This document shows, piece after piece, positions 34,333 through 43,083 of a DNA stretch of 64,000 nucleotides. Numbering within the stretch: the stretch's first letter is position 1; each line of letters begins with the position of its first letter. This DNA is from an uncultured bacterium (GTDB taxonomy: Bacteria; Bacillota; Clostridia; Lachnospirales; Lachnospiraceae): contig CANCXX010000025.1 of assembly GCA_947381965.1 (NCBI GenBank), positions 1 to 64,000 of the forward strand, given 5' to 3'. The translations under genes and the position numbers were made by a program. The notes beneath the pieces were generated by a model. It had not been told where the DNA came from. It ran no database searches and was given only the letters and a program-made list of their open reading frames with translations.

Positions 34333-35202
34333 TTAAAAAAGGGAAAGCTGTTCATATCCCTTATTTTCCGGGAAATAGTGCAGATAATCAAATACCTGTC
34401 CCACATTACTCATAATATGATTTTTTCTGCATGTTTCATGGAATATTCCCATCAGCTGGCTGTGGTTTTCACTGGTAATCTCATAAGCAAACCCATATTT
34501 ACGCTGATACTTCTCCTTCATACCGGGAAAATATTTATCAAGGGCCTTATAAAAATATTCCCGGTTTCCCTCCCTTAAGGTCAGTCCCATACCGAAACAA
34601 ATCACCCCTTGTACACCTGCCTTTATGCAGTAGTCCAGGACACCTTCCACATTCTCTTTGGTATCATTGATAAATGGAAGCAGGGGGGAGAGCCATACAA
34701 CAGTGGGAATTCCATTTTCTTTCAATATCTGCAAGGTTTCAAAACGTTTCTTTGTTGTACAGACACAAGGCTCTACTATCCGGCACAGTTCTTCTTCATA
34801 GGTGGTAAGGGTCATCTGCACAACACATTTGGCCTTTTCATTGACACTCTTTAACAGCTCCAAATCCCGTAACACCCCGTCAGACTTAGTCTGCACTGCA
34901 AACCCAAAGCCGTAATAATCAATAATTTCCAGGCATTTTTTCGTCATTTCAAGCTGCTTTTCACAGTGCATATAAGGATCGCACATTGCGCCTGTGCCTA
35001 TCATACACTTTTTTCTTTTGGAACGCAGCGCTTTTTCCAAAAGCTGCGGCGCATTCTGCTTCACCTCTATGTCCTCAAAATCATGGTTGATTTGATAACA
35101 ACGGCTACGGCTGTCACAGTAAATACAGCCATGGGTACACCCTCTGTACAGATTCATGCCGTTTTGGGCTGACAAAATTCCCTTTGCCTCTGCAAAGTGC
35201 AT
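34333..35202 (-). CDS. SPL-like radical SAM protein
   Basis: 289 residues. The radical SAM motif CTHGCIYCDSRS is near residue 22, preceded by GMNLYRGC, as in the spore-photoproduct-lyase-related group (also called the PA0069/Rv2578c group). Later motifs are IGTGAMCDPYMHCEKQ, AVQTKSD and QMTLTTYEEELCRIVEP. The C-terminal 60 residues are helical and end in the short LSLF. It probably binds one [4Fe-4S] cluster and cleaves S-adenosylmethionine; no substrate is established for this subgroup. It is convergent with the hydrolase gene, with 27 bp between them. Confidence 0.85.
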   Translation of the reverse strand: MHFAEAKGILSAQNGMNLYRGCTHGCIYCDSRSRCYQINHDFEDIEVKQNAPQLLEKALRSKRKKCMIGTGAMCDPYMHCEKQLEMTKKCLEIIDYYGFGFAVQTKSDGVLRDLELLKSVNEKAKCVVQMTLTTYEEELCRIVEPCVCTTKKRFETLQILKENGIPTVVWLSPLLPFINDTKENVEGVLDYCIKAGVQGVICFGMGLTLREGNREYFYKALDKYFPGMKEKYQRKYGFAYEITSENHSQLMGIFHETCRKNHIMSNVGQVFDYLHYFPENKGYEQLSLF

Positions 35203-35351
35203 CTTCTTTCTACTCCTTCCTCTACATTATGCCATATAAATCTTTTAGTCTGTTTCGCATCCTTTTTCTGGTACAGTATAGCATACGGCAACTTTCGTGT
35301 CATTAAGGAAACCTTAACATTCTTTCAGCCTAACTCCCAAAAATATTCAGA

Positions 35352-35387
35352 CAAATAGAAACGGCATAGCCATCGATACTATGCCGT
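35352..35387 (-). terminator. Terminator of the coiled-coil gene
   Basis: ACGGCATAG and CTATGCCGT form a perfect 9-bp stem with a 9-nt loop. On the minus strand it is followed by TTCTATTTG. It lies 63 bp after the stop codon. Confidence 0.6.
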
Positions 35388-35449
35388 AACTTTATACTGG
35401 AACCCCCTTCGTCCAATGCTTATTCTCCGCCGCTTCAGGTTTCCTTTTA

Positions 35450-36052
35450 TCACGCCTGCGCTTCACCGCCGCCCGCGCCAACTGACGCTATGGTATCTGC
35501 AACATCCACAATCTCCGGTCCGTCAATGGAAGCTTCTGCATTTTCCGCCACTTCCTGGGGATCATCATATTCTTTTTTCTCCTCATCTCCCCAGAGGGAA
35601 TCATATTTTTCCTTCTTCCGGCGCTGAACCATTGCCCCAATGCTCTTTGCTGTCTGGTACAGCTCATCGCTAAATTCCATCAGCTTCTTTTCATCCGATG
35701 CAGGCACAACGGCGCCTCTCATAATACGGTGGGCCACTTGAAGAATTTTCCCCATTTCCTCCCCGTACTCCTGTGCGGCGTCCCCCTGCTGTTCTGCTAC
35801 TGTAGCATTCCAGTATGCACAATACTGATCTGCCAGCTTATCTAAATACTCCTGATATTCATCCTCTTTTTCATCCAAAGCATTTATTGTCAGTTCCAGC
35901 GTGGCAGCTTCCGACGCATACTGCTCCTTCTTATCCGCCGCTCCCTCCATCCGGGACCGGATATTTTTCAGCTGTTTTGAAAGTTCCGCCTTTTGTGCAC
36001 GGTATTCCTTTACCTGTTCCCTGTAAATTTGCTGTGCTTCACCAATTTTCAT
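35450..36052 (-). CDS. Coiled-coil protein of unknown function
   Basis: About 200 residues, almost entirely charged and helical. Residues 10-80 are a likely coiled coil (QIYREQVKEYRAQKAELSKQL, then ADKKEQYASEAATLELTINALDEKEDEYQEYLDKLADQY). The C-terminal 40 residues are acidic and end in a Gly/Ala-rich tail (ASVGAGGGEAQA). No membrane segment or signal peptide. I do not recognise a family. The ATG at 36052 is 6 nt after GGAG; an in-frame ATG at 36064 overlaps that ribosome binding site. Confidence 0.7.
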   Translation of the reverse strand: MKIGEAQQIYREQVKEYRAQKAELSKQLKNIRSRMEGAADKKEQYASEAATLELTINALDEKEDEYQEYLDKLADQYCAYWNATVAEQQGDAAQEYGEEMGKILQVAHRIMRGAVVPASDEKKLMEFSDELYQTAKSIGAMVQRRKKEKYDSLWGDEEKKEYDDPQEVAENAEASIDGPEIVDVADTIASVGAGGGEAQA

Positions 36053-36064
36053 ATAAAACTCCAT

Positions 36065-36106
36065 TCCTGCTCAGCCCGCGAATTTGGGCGCAAGCACAAA
36101 TTTGCC
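36065..36106 (-). repeat. Leader hairpin element, type 2, copy 2
   Basis: On the minus strand GCAAATTTG-TGCTTGCGC-CCAAATTCGC is followed by GGGCTGAGCAGGA and the start region of the coiled-coil gene. It resembles 6644-6700. A further small hairpin GTGAAAAA/TTTTTCAC lies at 36108-36127. Confidence 0.4.
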
Positions 36107-36264
36107 TGTGAAAAATTTATTTTTCACAATATTACCCCCGCCGTCACAGATTGTTCTGCGATAATATATCTGCTTAGCCAAAACTTTTACATTTTGTTTA
36201 TAAGTATAATATCGTCCTGTTTCTTTAAGAAAGTAATAATTATATGCCATTTTTTATGCTTTTC

Positions 36265-37194
36265 TTATTTTCTAATATCCTCCAGCGCCTTGTCGGGAAT
36301 TTCAAATTCTACCGTTCCCATATACATAGGGGCAACATCCCCCTCATTAAATCCGATTACCACATTGCCATTTTCATTCAGATAAAATGAAGTTTCATCT
36401 GTAATTGTCTTAAAATTCCACTCTTCAATTTCATCATCTAACCAGTAATAAACATTTTCATCCGCTTCCATCCGCTCTTTCATCTGCAGTTTGATATTTT
36501 CACTGATTGGCGTTATATAATCTGCCCCATCAATAAAAATATCTTTTAGCTGCAGGCGTTTACCAGTATTTAAATCAATGGTATAAAAGTAATTCCACTC
36601 ATATCCACTACCTGCGCCCTGATAGCAAATCAGCTTTAAGGTAAAATAATCGGCCGTTGTTGCAAGTACTTCACTTGTGACCACAATATCCTGATGTCCC
36701 CATTCTTCATCTAGATTTTCTTCAAACTCCTTAATCAGTTTCTCCGTAATCTCCTGTATTTCTGCATTAATTTCTGCTGTTGTATTGTTCAGATTTTCCT
36801 GTATCCTGCCATCCCCGGACGAATCTTCCGGCTTTAATTCCGGTACATCAATATCCGCCTTATTCCGCTCTGTCTCGTATTCATAATTACGGAATGTAAC
36901 GACCTCCACCAAACGGCCGATAATTGGTATCTGCTCCATAGCATGAGCCACCCCGGATGATGTGTTAGGTAAAATAACAAAGGCTCCTGCCAGTAGGACT
37001 GCTGCTGCAAATTTAACCATTCTTCCATGTCTTTGTTTGTTTTTATTCTCCATTTTTGCCTCCCTTATTTTCTGATACAATTGCTCTTCCTGCTCTTTTG
37101 TCATTTTTCTCTTGTGATATTCTTTTTTTAATGGCTGCAGTTTTTTTTCTACCAAATCGTTTTGTTCTTTCAACTTCTGAAAATCATACACCAT
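36265..37194 (-). CDS. rsiV: RsiV-like anti-sigma factor (DUF3298)
   Basis: 309 residues. A basic, helical cytoplasmic part (1-55) is followed by one membrane helix (FAAAVLLAGAFVILP), a possible signal-peptidase site after AHA near residue 85, a low-complexity linker and a C-terminal extracytoplasmic domain (from about 170) with TIDLNTGKRLQLKDIF and FNEGDVAPMYMGTVEFEIP, the pattern of DUF3298/RsiV. In Bacillus subtilis and Clostridioides difficile RsiV binds lysozyme and is then proteolysed to free SigV. The gene follows the sigma factor gene by 4 bp, as expected for such a pair. The lysozyme role is inferred from the family. Confidence 0.82.
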   Translation of the reverse strand: MVYDFQKLKEQNDLVEKKLQPLKKEYHKRKMTKEQEEQLYQKIREAKMENKNKQRHGRMVKFAAAVLLAGAFVILPNTSSGVAHAMEQIPIIGRLVEVVTFRNYEYETERNKADIDVPELKPEDSSGDGRIQENLNNTTAEINAEIQEITEKLIKEFEENLDEEWGHQDIVVTSEVLATTADYFTLKLICYQGAGSGYEWNYFYTIDLNTGKRLQLKDIFIDGADYITPISENIKLQMKERMEADENVYYWLDDEIEEWNFKTITDETSFYLNENGNVVIGFNEGDVAPMYMGTVEFEIPDKALEDIRK

Positions 37195-37198
37195 ATTC

Positions 37199-37747
37199 TC
37201 ACCTGCCTATTTTATTATTTAAATAACAAATGTTCTCACCAGCATCCGTTGATAAGGAATTGCATAGCTTTTTCATACTGCGGTACAGCCTGCTCTTAAT
37301 GGTATTGACATTCTCATCAAGAATATCTGCAATTTCCTCTAGTTTTTTGTCCTCAAAGAACCTTAATATAACAATCGCCTTATCCTGAGCCGGAAGCGCA
37401 TCCAGCGCTCTTTGAAGGTCAATGTCCTCATAAATGTCTTCTTTATACCCCTGTTCCATCCCTTCCTCCTGCAGAGATTCAAAGGAAAGATGCCGGGGCT
37501 GCTGCAGATACCGGAAGCATTCATTCAACATGATGCGATAAACCCAGGTTTCAGCATATTCAGCTTTTTTTAATGTATGACTGTTCCGCAAAGCCTTATA
37601 TGCCCCATTCTGCACAATATCGCCTGCATCTCCTTCATTGTGCACATAACTATATGCCAGGCGGTAATATTGATTATACTTTTCCAGAATAATCTGCTCT
37701 ATTAAGTTTTTATTTGTTTCTCCCTTCTTGTTGGAAAAAAAGTGCAA
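37199..37747 (-). CDS. sigV: ECF sigma factor, SigV-like
   Basis: 182 residues. Region 2 spans YRLAYSYVHNEGDAGDIVQNGAYKAL, ending in AETWVYRIMLNECFRYL. Region 4 is near residues 105-165: RALDALPAQDKAIVILRFFEDKKLEEIADILDENVNTIKSRLYRSMKKL. It lacks a region 1, as ECF factors do. The start is TTG with AGGAGG 9 nt upstream. It is paired with an RsiV-like anti-sigma factor and has its own ECF-type promoter upstream, so it is probably autoregulated. Family members control cell-wall O-acetylation and lysozyme resistance. Confidence 0.88.
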   Translation of the reverse strand: MHFFSNKKGETNKNLIEQIILEKYNQYYRLAYSYVHNEGDAGDIVQNGAYKALRNSHTLKKAEYAETWVYRIMLNECFRYLQQPRHLSFESLQEEGMEQGYKEDIYEDIDLQRALDALPAQDKAIVILRFFEDKKLEEIADILDENVNTIKSRLYRSMKKLCNSLSTDAGENICYLNNKIGR

Positions 37748-37781
37748 TATTGTTCACCTCCTGATGCCTTTCTGGAACATT

Positions 37782-37809
37782 AGACATCTTAACTCCTGTA
37801 ATAGTTTCA
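37782..37809 (-). promoter_or_regulatory. ECF-type autoregulatory promoter of sigV-rsiV
   Basis: On the minus strand TGAAAC (37804-37809), a 16-nt spacer and ATGTCT (37782-37787). TGAAAC with about 16 nt to a GTC element is the classic ECF layout. It lies about 35 nt upstream of the TTG start of the sigma factor gene. Confidence 0.6.
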
Positions 37810-37984
37810 TGCAAAAAGAAATTTTTTATTTTTTTAGTAAATACCAGTTTTACACACGGGAATCATTTTTGCGGTTTTCCCCTTGACTTTCCTGCCAGTC
37901 TGTAGTAACCTTATACAAAATTAAGCATATATGGAACCACAGAAATTAATTTCATTGCTATACAATTGATTTTGTGAGTCCAGA

Positions 37985-38303
37985 TGCAGTGAAAGGCATT
38001 GACGAGGAGGAGTACATACTTATCGGATGCACAGAGAGAAGGTGGCTGGTGAAAACCTTCGTGAAGAAAGTGTGGAAGTAGCCTCTGAGCTGTGAACCCA
38101 ACAGAAATCAAAGTAGAATTTCCCAGTAGGCTTCAACGGACTTTTCCACCGTAATCAGGAAAACGGTATCGGACGTACAGCGCGCCTTACATGCACGCTA
38201 TCTTCCCGCATCGGTTAAGAGCAGGAGCACTTGCTCCTGAATTTGGGTGGTACCACGGATAACCTTCGCCCCAGAGTTGACAACATGACTCTGGGGCTTT
38301 TTT
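37985..38303 (+). promoter_or_regulatory. T-box riboswitch (valine), with terminator
   Basis: A T-box leader upstream of valS. Stem I begins around GCATTGACGAGGAGGAGTAC. The specifier region GAAGTAGCCTCTGAG presents GUA, a valine codon. The conserved T-box GGGTGGTACCACGG is at 38245-38258 and the terminator (CCCCAGAGT/ACTCTGGGG stem at 38268-38297, then TTTTTT) follows. Uncharged tRNA-Val should stabilise the antiterminator and allow valS transcription. About 180 nt of leader remain between the terminator and the valS start. Confidence 0.92.
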
Positions 38304-38482
38304 ATGTGCAGAGACATAAATGACAAAGTAACGCTTACTGCTAAGCCAATATGTCCCTGCACAGCAGGTGCACAGCAGGCATAAATAGCGGCTTTGCCTG
38401 TAATACACTTTTGTATCCGTAAACAGCACGTCAAAAGGCCCTTCTATTTACACATTAAAACTTTTAAATGGAGGGTAAACTA

Positions 38483-40873
38483 ATGGAAAAACATTATCAC
38501 TTTGAAATCATTGAAAAACAAATGCAGGATTTTTGGGACAAAGAGCAAGTCTATCAGTTTGATTCGGACAAAAAGGCGCCCATTTATTCCATCGACACAC
38601 CGCCGCCAACTGTAAGCGGCACATTGCACATCGGTCATATCTTTTCCTACACCCAGACAGAAATGATTGCCCGGTTCAGACGTATGCAGGGATACAATGT
38701 CTTTTATCCCTTTGGTTTTGATGACAACGGTCTTCCAACAGAACGACTGGTGGAGCGGGAGGAAGCCATCACTGCCAGGGAAATCCCACGCAGCCTTTTC
38801 ACCAGCAAGTGTATTGCCACAACGGAAAAATATGAAAACAGTTTTAAGTCCATGTGGAAGTCCTTAGGCTTTTCTGTTGACTGGTCCCTGCAATATACCA
38901 CCATAAGTCCCGCAGTCAGAAAAATCACCCAGGAGCTGTTTCTTGAATTGGTAAAACAGGGAAAGGCCTATGCAAAAGAATCTCCTGTTTTGTGGTGTAC
39001 CCAATGCCAGACCTCCATTGCCCAGGCGGAGCTTGATACAAAAGAGTGTGCTTCAACGTTTAATTATATTCCATTTACTGCAGACGGAGATATAATTCCG
39101 GTTGCCACCACCCGCCCGGAGCTGCTATACGGCTGTGTCTGCCTGTTTGTCAATCCTTCCGACACCAGATACAAAAAATATGTTGGAAAGATGGCCCGCG
39201 TTCCCCTGTATGATTTTGAAATTCCTGTTATAGCAGATGAAAAAGCAGATTCAGGCAAAGGAACCGGCGCCGTTATGTGCGCCACTTTTGGCGACAGTAC
39301 AGACGCACAGTGGGCTGACCAGTATCACCTTCCTTACCGGAAAGTCATATTACCTGACGGCACCATTGAAAAAACAGTTCCTTATATCGGCGGAATGCCC
39401 ATTTCCAACGCAAGAGAGGAAATGATCCGGCTGCTCCTTGAGCGGGGACTGCTTTTAAAATCGGAAGTCATCACACACACCGTATCTGTCCACGAACGTT
39501 GTGGACAGGAAATAGAAATTATCCCCTCCCGCCAGTGGTACATTGACGTTTTATCAGAAAAAGAACGTTTTTTAAAGGCGGCGGATGAAATCAACTGGCA
39601 TCCGGCACACATGAAAAGCCGCTATCTTTCCTGGGTGTCAAACTTAAAATGGGACTGGTGCATTTCAAGACAGCGTTACTTTGGCATTCCATTTCCTGTA
39701 TGGTACTGTAAAAATTGCGGCAACGCTGCCTATGCCCGGCCGGACCAGCTTCCGGTAAATCCCCTTGAAACCAGATACTTTGGCACATGTAAATGCGGCT
39801 GCAGCGAATTTACCCCTGAAAGCGCTGTCTTTGACACCTGGGCGGCCTCTTCCTTATCCCCCCAGATAAACGAGCGTCTGGGACTTTCCCTGGTTCCCAT
39901 GAGTCTGCGGGCACAGGCCCATGAAATCATCCGTACCTGGACTTTTTACACAATTGTAAGAAGCCTTTACCATACCGGAAGGCTTCCCTGGAAGGATATC
40001 ATGATCAGCGGCTTTGTTCTCGCAAAGGCAGGTGAAAAAATCAGCAAATCCAAAAACAACAGCAGCCTTTCCCCGGACAGCCTGATTGCCCTCCACTCCG
40101 CCGATGCACTAAGATACTGGACGGCAGGTACAAAGCTGGGAACCGATACCTTTTTTTCACCGGAAGACCTTGGCCCATCCAAACGGTTTCTCACCAAGCT
40201 GTGGAACGCCGCCCGATTTGCCACCTCCCACCTGCAGGATATCCAATGGACGGAACACCTGCATATGCAGGATAAAAAAGACAGACTGCCTGATATATCC
40301 GGCCTTCTGCCCATGGACAGATGGATGATTATGCGTACCAGAGAAACCATTGCAAAGGCCACAAGGCTTTTAAATGAATATGAAATCGGGGCTGCCCGAC
40401 ATGAAATTGACGATTTGTTCTGGAAAGATTTTTGTGATAACTACATTGAAATCGTGAAGGAACGGCTCTACCGCCCTGATATTCATGGCATCGAAAACCG
40501 TCAAAGCGGTCAGTATGCCTTATATTACACTTTGCTGAACATTCTTAAACTGTACGCCATATATGTTCCTCATATTACGGAATATATTTACCAAAGGTTT
40601 TTCAGACAGTACGAAAAGGAAAAATCCCTGCACCTGCTGCTATGGGAACAACCTGAAAATGTAGATACAAAGCTTCTTGCTTTTGGAGATATGGTAAAGG
40701 AGCAAATTGCAAAAATGAGAAAATATAAATCGGAGAACAACCTTTCCATGAAGTCAGAAATGGAAACGCTGGTTATTACAACAAAAGAGGAATTTTTGCC
40801 GATGCTTGCAAAGACGGAAAAGGATTTGCTATCATGTGCCGGGGCGAAAAGGGTTACGTATCAGGTTTTGTAG
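38483..40873 (+). CDS. valS: Valyl-tRNA synthetase, short archaeal-like type
   Basis: About 796 residues, shorter than the usual bacterial ValS of about 880. The class I signature is HIGHI near residue 50, followed by the FGFDDNGLPTERL segment, more typical of archaeal-like ValS than of Bacillus ValS. The editing domain has VATTRPELLYG and GTGAVMCATFGDSTDAQW. The KMSKS motif appears as KISKSK. A zinc-binding pair CKNCG ... CKCGC is near residue 415-445. The C-terminal tRNA-binding coiled coil is missing or very short. It charges tRNA-Val. GGAGG lies 8 nt before the ATG at 38483. Expression is under the valine T-box just upstream. Confidence 0.93.
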   Translation: MEKHYHFEIIEKQMQDFWDKEQVYQFDSDKKAPIYSIDTPPPTVSGTLHIGHIFSYTQTEMIARFRRMQGYNVFYPFGFDDNGLPTERLVEREEAITAREIPRSLFTSKCIATTEKYENSFKSMWKSLGFSVDWSLQYTTISPAVRKITQELFLELVKQGKAYAKESPVLWCTQCQTSIAQAELDTKECASTFNYIPFTADGDIIPVATTRPELLYGCVCLFVNPSDTRYKKYVGKMARVPLYDFEIPVIADEKADSGKGTGAVMCATFGDSTDAQWADQYHLPYRKVILPDGTIEKTVPYIGGMPISNAREEMIRLLLERGLLLKSEVITHTVSVHERCGQEIEIIPSRQWYIDVLSEKERFLKAADEINWHPAHMKSRYLSWVSNLKWDWCISRQRYFGIPFPVWYCKNCGNAAYARPDQLPVNPLETRYFGTCKCGCSEFTPESAVFDTWAASSLSPQINERLGLSLVPMSLRAQAHEIIRTWTFYTIVRSLYHTGRLPWKDIMISGFVLAKAGEKISKSKNNSSLSPDSLIALHSADALRYWTAGTKLGTDTFFSPEDLGPSKRFLTKLWNAARFATSHLQDIQWTEHLHMQDKKDRLPDISGLLPMDRWMIMRTRETIAKATRLLNEYEIGAARHEIDDLFWKDFCDNYIEIVKERLYRPDIHGIENRQSGQYALYYTLLNILKLYAIYVPHITEYIYQRFFRQYEKEKSLHLLLWEQPENVDTKLLAFGDMVKEQIAKMRKYKSENNLSMKSEMETLVITTKEEFLPMLAKTEKDLLSCAGAKRVTYQVL

Positions 40874-40910
40874 TGAAATACCCTGCGGTCAACCGCAGGG
40901 TATTTCACTA
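40871..40910. terminator. Bidirectional terminator after valS
   Basis: A 19-bp perfect stem (arms TAGTGAAATACCCTGCGGT and its complement) with a 2-4 nt loop, followed by TCCTTTTAT on the plus strand. It starts at the valS stop codon and ends 6 bp before the stop of the convergent gene, so it probably serves both. Confidence 0.85.
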
Positions 40911-40915
40911 TCCTT

Positions 40916-42511
40916 TTATAATATATCTTCACCAAATAAATCTGCCAGCACACCCTTTCCTCCTATTTTTACATTCTTGCTGTTTAAATACCAAATATGT
41001 ACACTTCCTAGAATTATGAGTAAAATCCCTGATCCCCATCCTAAATATTCCTTATATTTTACTACGAACTCCGCCCATTGCGATATTGGCGATCTCAAAA
41101 TACCAAATACCCACCCAACCCATATCGCAGATGATATTAATATCCAACGCCTTATTTTCAGCATTTTTCTTGATTTTTCACTTAATTTTACCGGTTTGTT
41201 CATCAAAGTAAGCGAAAATAATACCAAAAAAGCAATCCACCAGATATCCGCCGTCATTATCCATGTTAATGGTTTAAAGCAGTACTCCACCTCTCCTACC
41301 CGTGTGCTGTCAATGCCGTATGCAAGCGCAAGCGATAAAAATATCCCCGCAACAAACTGACGATTTCCTCTGTTATGCTCATCCGAAGTATCCAAAAAAA
41401 TACTGATTTCCGATATATCGTCAAAATCATAAGGTTTCGGAAAAATATCACGTACTGCCAGACGATATTTCTGACGATAGTTTATTTTTTCTTCCTCTTT
41501 CCAGTAATGAAAATTTACTGTCATTTTATTCGGCACCTGATTGATGCTGTTCTGGAATTTATCATTCCGGTAAAATATCTTTCTATTCTTTTGTACAGGA
41601 CACAGGCAGGACTCATAGGTTCCCCTGCCCCCGCGCTTCACCTCTACAATACAGTTTCTATTGTCAATATAGGACTTCATTACCGGAGAATAATACCATG
41701 TAAAATCCGGAGCTAAAAATGTGCAGGAACCTGCATCATCCCCCATATCCTTTTTAATTATATAATTATGGTCCGTGTCGTCAAAAACATATTTAAACTG
41801 AATTGTGGTACGAACCCAGTTAACAAGTTCAATCCCGTCAGGCAGGCTGATATCTTTTGGAACACTTATTGTATATGCCTTCCGCATTGCAATTTCATCC
41901 CGTTCCTGTTGCTTCTGCGGACTATCCACATTTTCAACTTCACCGGCAATTGACAGCGAACGAAAATCCCTTTCATCACTGCCATTTTTCTTTTGTTCCG
42001 TCCATAAAACCTTATGCCTGGATAATTGGGCTGTCGATTCTGTAGGGTCTGCAACGCTTCCTTCCGGACAAATCTCCTTATATCTTTTCAGCAGTTTCTT
42101 CTGGTCGTTTTCTATGACCTCACACTTGCTTCCCCATACATTACAAATACACTCCACCTCATCCAGAAAGCTATGCTTTCCATTTGACGTCAGATCTTCA
42201 TTTTTTATATCCAGAACATCGTTGTCATCCGAGCTTCCCACTGCAAACTCAAACTTCATGCGAAATGGCTTTACCTTTCCCAGTTCGCTGACAAATAAAT
42301 TCCCATTTTCTCCCGATTCTTCTCCCCCATTCTTATATGAGGCCTCCTGACCGGTTATCATCTTTTCCTTCTTTGCTCCCAGAACTGTTGCCGTATATAT
42401 ATGCAGAGATTTCTTATCCTTTCCTATAAATACCATCTGAAAAAACTTCCGCATCATTACTGTATGAACCAGTCCTGATGTAACATTTTGAATACTGTAT
42501 GTAATCGTCAT
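40916..42511 (-). CDS. Uncharacterised membrane protein, 531 residues
   Basis: I do not recognise this family. Residues 1-385 are soluble and hydrophilic with several Cys and many Lys/Asp/Glu; this part includes a region resembling a ligand-binding or stress-sensing domain (FMYVFDDTDHNYIIKK-like aromatic/acidic mix) but no clear motif. The C-terminal 140 residues hold four hydrophobic segments (FVAGIFLSLALAYGID, IMTADIWWIAFLVLFSLTL, WILISSAIWVGWVFGIL, WGSGILLIILGSVHIWYL). There is no N-terminal signal peptide, so the soluble part is probably cytoplasmic. It is a single gene, convergent with valS and 50 bp downstream of the TudS-like gene. Confidence 0.7.
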   Translation of the reverse strand: MTITYSIQNVTSGLVHTVMMRKFFQMVFIGKDKKSLHIYTATVLGAKKEKMITGQEASYKNGGEESGENGNLFVSELGKVKPFRMKFEFAVGSSDDNDVLDIKNEDLTSNGKHSFLDEVECICNVWGSKCEVIENDQKKLLKRYKEICPEGSVADPTESTAQLSRHKVLWTEQKKNGSDERDFRSLSIAGEVENVDSPQKQQERDEIAMRKAYTISVPKDISLPDGIELVNWVRTTIQFKYVFDDTDHNYIIKKDMGDDAGSCTFLAPDFTWYYSPVMKSYIDNRNCIVEVKRGGRGTYESCLCPVQKNRKIFYRNDKFQNSINQVPNKMTVNFHYWKEEEKINYRQKYRLAVRDIFPKPYDFDDISEISIFLDTSDEHNRGNRQFVAGIFLSLALAYGIDSTRVGEVEYCFKPLTWIMTADIWWIAFLVLFSLTLMNKPVKLSEKSRKMLKIRRWILISSAIWVGWVFGILRSPISQWAEFVVKYKEYLGWGSGILLIILGSVHIWYLNSKNVKIGGKGVLADLFGEDIL

Positions 42512-42561
42512 ATGTTTCTGTTTCCCCCAATAAAATAATTTTTATAACAGTCCATACTGAC

Positions 42562-43083
42562 CTAAGCCGTTATATGTTTCAGTTTTATTTCCAGTGCCTC
42601 CAGAGATTTGCGCGTATGCTTCCGATTTATGCCAATATATGGAATGTCGACTTTATATAAAGTCAGATACTCCTTTAATGAAGTGATAAACAACCCTGAC
42701 CGTTTTAACATCCCCTTATTGGAATAAATATAATTGACCGCACAACTGGGCGAATGCTCAATGCCCATTATTGCAGCAAATTCATACCCTCCCTCTTTCA
42801 TGGCACAAATCTTCTCTGTCATCCGCTTTGCCATGTTCCGGCAATGCTCCTCGTATCCATCTATTTTTTGATAATAACCAATGCCGTGAGATTTCCGCAA
42901 CAGACCGTTTTCATATCCTTTAAAGCTGGATTCTGAACAGATATAAGGAATAATATCTATTTTATACCGCAAAAACAGCTGCAGATATTGGAATCTCCAT
43001 TCACTATTATCCACAGCTGTCTTAACCTGAAGTCCTGGTGCAAGCATACAGGGCGGCACCACAATCGCCCGTTTTTTACACAT
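42562..43083 (-). CDS. TudS-related putative desulfidase
   Basis: 173 residues. It has an N-terminal VVPPCMLAPGLQ and a central GIEHSPSCAVNYIYS, which corresponds to the SPSC motif of the DUF523/TudS family. Known TudS enzymes bind a [4Fe-4S] cluster through three cysteines and remove sulfur from thiouracil. Here Cys near residue 12, Cys near 49 and Cys near 115 could be the ligands; this resembles the Clostridium CD3072-type TudS-related group. It overlaps the upstream PP-loop gene by 8 bp and is probably co-translated with it. A role in sulfur removal from a modified base or nucleotide is inferred. Confidence 0.7.
   Translation of the reverse strand: MCKKRAIVVPPCMLAPGLQVKTAVDNSEWRFQYLQLFLRYKIDIIPYICSESSFKGYENGLLRKSHGIGYYQKIDGYEEHCRNMAKRMTEKICAMKEGGYEFAAIMGIEHSPSCAVNYIYSNKGMLKRSGLFITSLKEYLTLYKVDIPYIGINRKHTRKSLEALEIKLKHITA

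Noticed and set aside
38358..38380. A tandem GCACAGCAGG repeat in the valS leader as a regulatory site.
   Set aside because: Only two short copies; it may be chance. It is mentioned under the T-box finding only as unexplained leader sequence.
39967..40362. A 131-residue reading frame on the minus strand inside valS.
   Set aside because: It is antisense to a strongly conserved coding region, has no ribosome binding site and is explained by valS codon structure.
41805..42350. A 181-residue plus-strand reading frame opposite the 531-residue gene.
   Set aside because: No ribosome binding site, Ser/Phe-rich composition typical of an antisense frame, and the minus-strand frame is longer with a proper start.
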